Of a stretch of DNA of 64,000 nt, positions 57,891 to 64,000 are shown one piece after another. A program made the translations under genes and the position numbers. The notes under the pieces were generated by a model. The model worked only from the letters and a program-made list of their open reading frames with translations, was not told where the DNA came from and ran no database searches. The DNA comes from Coprinus comatus. Taxonomy: Eukaryota > Basidiomycota > Agaricomycetes > Agaricales > Agaricaceae. The DNA lies in contig JAWPGT010000006.1 in NCBI GenBank assembly GCA_034638255.1, forward strand, positions 248,001 through 312,000, given 5' to 3'. Numbering within the stretch: the stretch's first letter is position 1; every line of letters starts with the position of its first letter.

Positions 57891-59463
57891 ATGCTGCTTT
57901 CCTACCTCCACGTCCTCCTCGTCCTTGTTCATACAGCATGCGCCTTCAACAACACCGCTGTCACTGACTTCTTTGACCGTGTGGTGGCCGAGGGCCCCTC
58001 CAAGCATACAAATAACTGGGCGGTGCTTGTATGCGCCTCCAGATACTGGTTCAACTACCGAGTATGTATCCTATCTTCACCAGTGTCAGGGTACTCAACA
58101 GGTTTGTAGCATATGGCGAATGCGCTTGGCATGTACGCCTGTATTTCGTGGATATATGCATGGATGCTCAACCCCTCATGTTAGGTATCGGACGGTCAAA
58201 CGTCTCGGCATCCCAGACTCAAATATCATTCTAATGCTCGCCGACGACGCGTCTTGCAACCTAAGGAACAAATTCCCTGGAAGTGTGTATGCTGACCCAG
58301 GCAGACACCTCGACCTCTACGGAGACAACATTGAGGTTGATTATAGAGGTTATGAAGTCACAGTAGAGAACTTCATCCGCGTTCTGACAGGTACGCCTTC
58401 CGTTTCCCTCTGCTTCAAAATAAACTAATAAAATCATCCTCAGGCCGAATGGAACCTTCAGTACCTCGCTCGAAACGTCTACTGACCGATGAGAACTCGA
58501 ACGTCTTTGTTTACATGACCGGTCATGGTGGAAATGAATTCCTCAAGTTTCAAGATAACGAGGAGATTAGCGCCTTCGATATAGCAGATGCGTTTGAGCA
58601 AATGTACCAAAAGAAACGGTACGTAGTTCTCATGTTATAGCTTCCGATACCTGGTTTAAACCCGCATGTAGTTATAACGAAATCTTCTTTATGATAGATA
58701 CTTGTCAAGCAAACACTATGTATTCCAAGTTCTATTCTCCCAATATTCTAGCCACTGGTTCCTCCAAGCTCGCTGAAAACTCGTATTCTGTAAGTACGAT
58801 GCTATTATATGATGTTTCAGAAATTGACATGAATAAAGTATGCAAACGATAACGATATTGGTGTAGCCGTAATCGACGCATATACGCACTACGTTCTTGA
58901 ATACATGGAACGTATCAACAAGACTAGCCACCTTTCCATGCAAGATCTCGTATGTCGTTCCGAAATTTCACTTTCCAATTTTCACTCATTATAATTCTAG
59001 TTTAATAGTTACGATCCAGCAAAAATCAACTCGCATCCCGGGGTCCGATCCGATCTCTTCAATCGTCCGCTTGATAAAGCACTCATCACTGATTTCTTCG
59101 GTGGTGTATCCCAAGCAGAAGTTGTCCCCCCTCTTTCTCCGGACCATAATCCTCTTCCCCTTGCACCCTTCCACCATACACAGGCTTCAGAAGAATCAGC
59201 GACAGTTTTTTCCTCACCGCTTGCCGCCCCACCCTTTGAACTTACAGCAGGACCAGAATCAGATTCATGGAGGTCTATTCGAATGTGGAGCGGGCTCGCG
59301 ATATTTGCGTCCTTAATGGTTTGGGCCTTTAGACCTAATTCCAAAGCTCAGGCTGTTGAAAAGGTGAAATCATCATAGTCATATACCTGTACCTTATTAT
59401 TATATAACTTGTCTTGATACCCTCATGCAGGACGTTTCTCGACCAAAGCTGTTAGATAAATAA
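57891..59463 (+). CDS. GPI8: GPI-anchor transamidase catalytic subunit
   Basis: ER-membrane cysteine protease (C13 family, PIG-K/Gpi8) that cleaves the C-terminal signal and attaches GPI anchors. ATG 57891 gives a signal peptide, [20 protein letters not shown]. Then come [17 protein letters not shown] and, after introns, HMANALG and [60 protein letters not shown] and FIRVLTGR follow. The catalytic His is in [18 protein letters not shown] and the catalytic Cys in [54 protein letters not shown] and [20 protein letters not shown] lie before a C-terminal membrane segment [14 protein letters not shown]. Stop TAA 59461-59463. An in-frame ATG also exists at 57846, but it would bury the signal peptide 15 residues in. 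Confidence 0.94.
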
Positions 59464-59800
59464 ACAATATCCTCTCGACATTCACGCCATTCAAGCAGAA
59501 CATTCAGATAAATTCAAATCAAATGGCCGGAGATGGTACAATGTCATGCATAACGAGCGATATGAATCAATTCAAAGTCGACCTGATCTTTTGCATACTT
59601 GAACTTATTTTTCAGTTAACTCAACTCTTGTGGTACTTCGGCAAAATTGGTATGAGGTAAATAAAAGTATAAATTTATTCACCAGCATGGACTACGAACA
59701 TAGATCCAATAACTGCACTTGACACAGACTCATTGAAAAATGTAACTATCCGATGATTCCAACACTTGAGCTTAATGGACGACCTAGGGGGACCTCATAA
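59464..59800. other. Gap between GPI8 and GH25 copy 2
   Basis: Convergent 3' flanks. No gene or repeat seen. Confidence 0.5.
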
Positions 59801-60771
59801 CTAACTGCCCTTGGCCATGCTAGAGAAGGAATTAGAATCACCAACATATTTCGAACAAAAATACGTACCGCTTCAATCCAGCCAAGTCGCCGTTGAAGAC
59901 GTTTTGGTCTCCGGGGCTTGACCCAGAATCGGCATATTGCCAGAAGGTATGGTAAGGCCAGCCAGCAGGCAAGGTTCCTACAGTGCTAGAATAACGAGCA
60001 ATCCAGAGGGGGTTGGTGGTTGCGAAAGCAGCGCTGTTGCCAGTGCAAGTCTTCCACCAATCTGTGGTAGTGTAGATGATTGGGTACCTAACCGAAATTG
60101 TTTAATATTGGGGAATACGATGTGAAAGAGGGGAGAATATACCTTCCGGTCTTGGTGTGGTAGGTGTCCGAGAAATCTTTGATCCAAGAAACCATGGAAG
60201 AAGCACTCTTACCATAGCATGTGGCGCCGCTTGGGTTGTCTAATCGAGTTTTGGTACAGTTAGAACCCATCCTTTAGCTTTAACTTTTGGGATATGTAAG
60301 GGTGACTTACATTCGATGTCTAGGACACCAGGGAGAGTGATACCGTCAGCACTCCAGCCACCTCCGTGAGCAAGGAAGTAAGTGGCTTGGGCGGCACCAG
60401 TGCTAGCAGCGGGTTGTGCGAAGTGATATCCACCACGGATCAAACCAGCATTGGTAGCACCAACGTAGTTTGTGCTGAAGTTGGGGTCCTGGTAGGCTAA
60501 ATTATTAAGAGTTTCAAGTTAGTACCAAGTAACCTCCAATCGCTATATATATTGCAATGCTACTACTTACTGGTTCCTTCAGTTGCCTTGATGAAGACAA
60601 AGACATTACCATTGTTCTTGACGGTAGTCCAGTTAATGCTTCCCTGCCAATGCGACACATCGATACCCTTGGGTTGAGCAAGGATACCAACATCATGGAG
60701 TTGTCAGCCTGAGCAATGGGGCTGGCAATAGCCAATGTAGCGAGTGTTAGCAACGAGAATATAGACTTCAT
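59801..60771 (-). CDS. GH25 lysozyme, copy 2, with a frameshift after the signal peptide
   Basis: Paralogue of the secreted muramidase at 10000-11038. ATG 60771 gives a signal peptide [20 protein letters not shown] and then QADNS. The mature enzyme is encoded one frame over: [51 protein letters not shown] and LPGVLDIE. It continues [48 protein letters not shown] and [15 protein letters not shown] last intron placed as in copy 1 joins to MAKGS with TAG 59801-59803. The switch falls between about 60688 and 60705, with no intron long enough to explain it. Catalytic Asp and Glu are kept. Either a young pseudogene or a single-base sequence error. Confidence 0.82.
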
Positions 60772-60808
60772 GTCAGCAATAACCTTCCTCTGACTTCAAC
60801 CCCCCCAG

Positions 60809-60815
60809 TTTTATA
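60809..60815 (-). promoter_or_regulatory. TATA box of GH25 copy 2
   Basis: TATAAAA on the minus strand, about 38 bp before the ATG at 60771. Comparable in place to the TATA box of copy 1, so promoter structure is kept in both paralogues. Confidence 0.5.
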
Positions 60816-63739
60816 TGGAAAGAAGAGGCCTTCCAAAAAATGTTACCCACGGGTGCTATCACGATTCACAAGAGAAACGAAATCCCCTGGTGTCAAAAAA
60901 ATGACCTGCATGCCGAAGAATCAAACGTGCCTCCGAATAATTTGACGTTTCTAAGCGAATTAGCTATTGAAATGACAGCAAGATATGTCATTTGACAATG
61001 TGCGTACTCATAATTCACCATGCATCCATGCAATATGAATTTCGTTACACATGGTGGTTATATCCAATGGTGGCTACAACCAATCCCAATCTCCGTCACT
61101 AATTACCTTAACAAATTGATCTAGATAAGGTCATGGTAGATCTAAATTCGAATTCTTTTTTGGAAGTTCAATCTCGGGAAATGTGTGATGTTGGCAGATG
61201 TTGGCGCGCGTTGAAATGTGGCATCTTTTGCAGGGTAATGTCATTGATAAAGCATTCGCTTTCAATTGTGAACGTTTGGAGAGGCGTTTGACGTATTACC
61301 CTTCGAAGTCTGTACCATGTGTATTTGCGTTAAAAGACAACATCGCGATATTCTTATTGGCACTTGCTGTTGTTGTTGGCATAATTAAGGATATTTTTAG
61401 AGCAGACCTTGTTTAGAGAAGACCTTGAGGCCTGTAGAAACGATGTGGGTTTTAAGAATTGAGGAGCCGTTCCTAGGATCAGCGGGACAGCTACCCGAAT
61501 GTCATCTTTTTTTAGTGAATGCTTGCATATGCTACCAATGGGACCATGGACATGCATGTAATGACGTTGCAAAGGCGTTTTGCGTTTTTCGCGGAAAAAA
61601 ATTCTAATCAATCCACATGTGTGTCTGGTAAGAAGAATCTTGGGGAAGTAATATTTACATGATGCAACCCGGAGTTCTTTTGTTGGAGTTTTTCCTGCTT
61701 TTCTTCTTCTCTTCTACACGGTCAAGCTTCTGGCATTACCATCTGGTATCCAACGTCATCTAGTTCAATAGTATCTAGGTCATCCAAGTCCAGAAACAAG
61801 TCTCTGTCGTGAACAGACGGTCCTTTTCATCAGTGAGCCATGTGCATGAATATGGATGGCATCATTAGCATATATGATGAACTATAATGGGAGGTTGGAA
61901 TAGATACTATAGGTCTATTATTCCCGGTGATAAGTACTTGGGACGGCCGTAGATATTTACGGATAATAGAAGTTGCGAACCTCATTCACTAAAGGATCTT
62001 TCCGAATTCCTTTCGCAAAATATTCGTAATGAACTTACCTTTTAAACCCTCTCGAAGCCTAGTACTACCCCACTAACCTCGTGTATTTTAAACAGAACAT
62101 CACCCACTCATGGGAATATTTCCCTTGAAGTTCTTTTGCTCCACGATGCACACTTAACACGAGAACGACATGTGTGGGTGAGGGGCTGGTACAAGTTATG
62201 AATACCAGAGGACGCCATTTCTTTGATTAAATAGCTGCGGCAGTTGCCTTGACATCAATCGTTATGAGGGGGAAACCTTGGGGATAACTGCAACTATAGT
62301 CATATGTCTGTGCTTCGGCGTAGAGGAATTTTTGGAGCTTACTTGTATGATGTACTAGCACATAGCTAAGTTAGTTATAGTTCTCGGGTTACCATAGTTT
62401 TTACCTAAATAGTTACTGTAAAACCCAATGTCCTTTTCTTGAAAAGCAGTGGTACCATCCTGATTCCTTTCAAGCCTACCACAGTACTTGATCGTACCTT
62501 ATCTCTTAATGAAATTTGAATATGGGTTTTTGGGATAAAGATCATCCAACAATCACCTACCTTACTAATTACATTCGGCAGTCTTATTCGGCTTGAAGAC
62601 ACCTGAAGTTTGGGAGATGATCGTAAGAATGTATCAATGAACGTGGATCAAGCCGATTATAATTTGCCGACGGCAGTCATTACATCTATCCCTTATTTCT
62701 TCTCTCTTCCACTAAGTACATACTGGTATACAATACAAACGCTCCACGCATTTTTTAACTTGACTGATGTCGGCAGAACTCATGTAAGTAGTATACAATT
62801 ACGCAAGAATTATAGGACGAGCCCACTTAAAGTTATAGTTACACTTATACTTTAGTATCACCCGTACCCTGGAGTCTGATACCACTCATTCGTTTACTAT
62901 CAAGGGCTCAATCACGGAAATATTGTCACGATGTCGTAGTACTGTATCGAGCATGCGTACTATGAGCCAAGAAAATCTGAAGTTCCAAACGCATGTGGGA
63001 CTGCAATTGGGTGGGTTTTGGACTTGTTAATGCCGACTCGGGACTTCAAATAACTTAAATATTCGACGAGAGATGCTCAAGAAGAAGACCATGGAGTACG
63101 TAAATACGGTAAAATAGTTTATATGGTTTATGTGTTATGTACTGCTGAATGTTAATGTTGAATATTCGTAGGATTCGCAAACGTAGGAAATCTGAGTCAA
63201 GTTAGGCGTTTGAACTTTGAGGTATTTGAGGTACGCCACTTTTTTTTATTGACTTCTGATAGGCATATTGATTCCCGTATACCATCTTTCATTGCCAGGA
63301 GTGGACGAGCACGTCCTGGTACACCCTAACACATCATTAAGTATAGTTACTAAGCGGGTAAGTAATCAAAAATGAGTAAATCCCGTCGACCGAAAATATC
63401 TCGGATAATTATAACTTGTAATGCCGCCCGGGCCGCTACGGTCCACTAAAAGTGACCCCTAAGTATATCACATTACAATGGTTTCCTAGTTTAACTGGTC
63501 TCTTTCTCAAGACTTTCCCTATCCCGCCGTCGCGCACCGTGCGCCGTCCCGGCTTCTTCTTTTATTTTCATGTTGTTGTATTACTGGAATAAATTCGGCC
63601 CTTTCTACCCTCCATATGGTTCAGATATAAATGTCGTGCTTATGGGGTATTTGTGTCCTTCCCCTCTCTCACATTCAAAGCCTTACAGACAAGATCCTCC
63701 ACGTTATAGTTATTTGTTAAGGAAATATTTTGAGATACG
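60816..63739. other. Large gap before the enolase-superfamily gene
   Basis: Nearly 3 kb without a supportable gene. Short frames (61198-61416, 62610-62855 on plus; 61354-61611, 62405-62602 on minus) have no motif or exon context. The last 300 bp (63430-63739) is richer in GC and pyrimidines and is probably the promoter and leader of the next gene. Confidence 0.45.
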
Positions 63740-64000
63740 ATGTCGGTTACGATTATTGGATTTGAGACTCATGGTATGTGTCAGTTTCATATATGATGAT
63801 TAATTAGGGGTTAGGTGACTGGTTATTGATTGATTATCTTTTTGTCATTGCCATTGTTGTTGTTGTTAGATGTGAGGTTCCCAACATCGTTGACTGGAGA
63901 TGGAACAGATGCAATGTACGTTCTAATCCTACTTCTAGTCACTTTCTTTATTATTATCTCTAAACTTTATATATTCACACCTACCTGCTTCTTTTTCTTC
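63740..64000 (+). CDS. L-fuconate dehydratase/ENOSF1-like enolase-superfamily protein (5' end only)
   Basis: First two exons of a gene running off the right edge. ATG 63740 gives MSVTIIGFETH. An intron (about 63774-63869, GTATGT...TTAG) joins in frame to DVRFPTSLTGDGTDAM, and a further intron follows near 63918. The DVRFPTS-x-x-GDGTDAM block is the conserved N-terminal signature of L-fuconate dehydratases and human ENOSF1, which remove water from sugar acids with Mg2+ in a TIM barrel. The catalytic residues lie outside the window, so activity cannot be judged. Confidence 0.75.

Overview
This window is nuclear DNA of a filamentous basidiomycete, most likely an agaricomycete. Genes are dense on both strands and broken by many short introns (about 50-70 nt, GT...AG). 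Several families are typical of mushroom-forming fungi: a DUF6534 membrane protein, secreted GH25 lysozymes and beta-trefoil proteins. All gene models were read by eye from reading frames, splice signals and remembered family motifs. Internal exon borders are therefore approximate unless stated.

Layout. 1-2490 (+) is the 3' part of a ferric/cupric reductase. 3377-5368 (-) is a YVH1-type dual-specificity phosphatase. 6650-7470 is a diverged tandem duplication of about 410 bp, followed by a DUF6534 seven-TM-like protein (7635-9456, +) that appears to need a 1-nt exon. 10000-11038 (-) is a secreted GH25 lysozyme; a second GH25 copy, with a frameshift, lies at 59801-60771. 11826-12823 is a non-autonomous DNA element with ~117-bp terminal inverted repeats. 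13414-21319 holds a recent inverted duplication: an intact Ran1/Ksp1-like kinase gene (19108-22167, -) and a truncated pseudogene copy of its 3' half (13414-14597, +). These flank about 3 kb of degenerate beta-trefoil gene remains.

24341-25262 (+) is a basic KEN-box nuclear protein. 25890-28982 (+) is an NCS1 (Fur-type) permease. 29165-31559 (-) is a bifunctional-type PFK-2/FBPase-2 whose phosphatase catalytic His is Ser. 32293-33332 (-) is a Yra1/Aly RNA-export adaptor. 33825-36663 (-) is a bHLH factor. 36826-42197 (-) is MSH6. 42458-43542 (+) is an Efm7/Nnt1-type methyltransferase, convergent with a frameshifted DUF2855 gene (43615-45017, -). 45543-55407 (-) is a tandem array of three Dal5-like MFS transporters, the third with a frameshift. 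56537-57847 (-) is an HCNGP/SAP30BP-like protein, head to head with GPI8 (57891-59463, +); their start codons may touch. The window ends in the first exons of an L-fuconate dehydratase/ENOSF1-like enolase-superfamily gene (63740 onward, +).

There is no obvious single biosynthetic cluster. The core housekeeping genes (YVH1, PFK, YRA1, MSH6, EFM7, HCNGP, GPI8) look intact. Change is concentrated in secreted or transport families: the GH25 pair, the beta-trefoil remains, the MFS array and DUF2855. These show duplication, single-base frameshifts and pseudogene formation. The least expected observations are the apparent 1-nt exon in the DUF6534 gene and the internally deleted inverted copy of the kinase tail.
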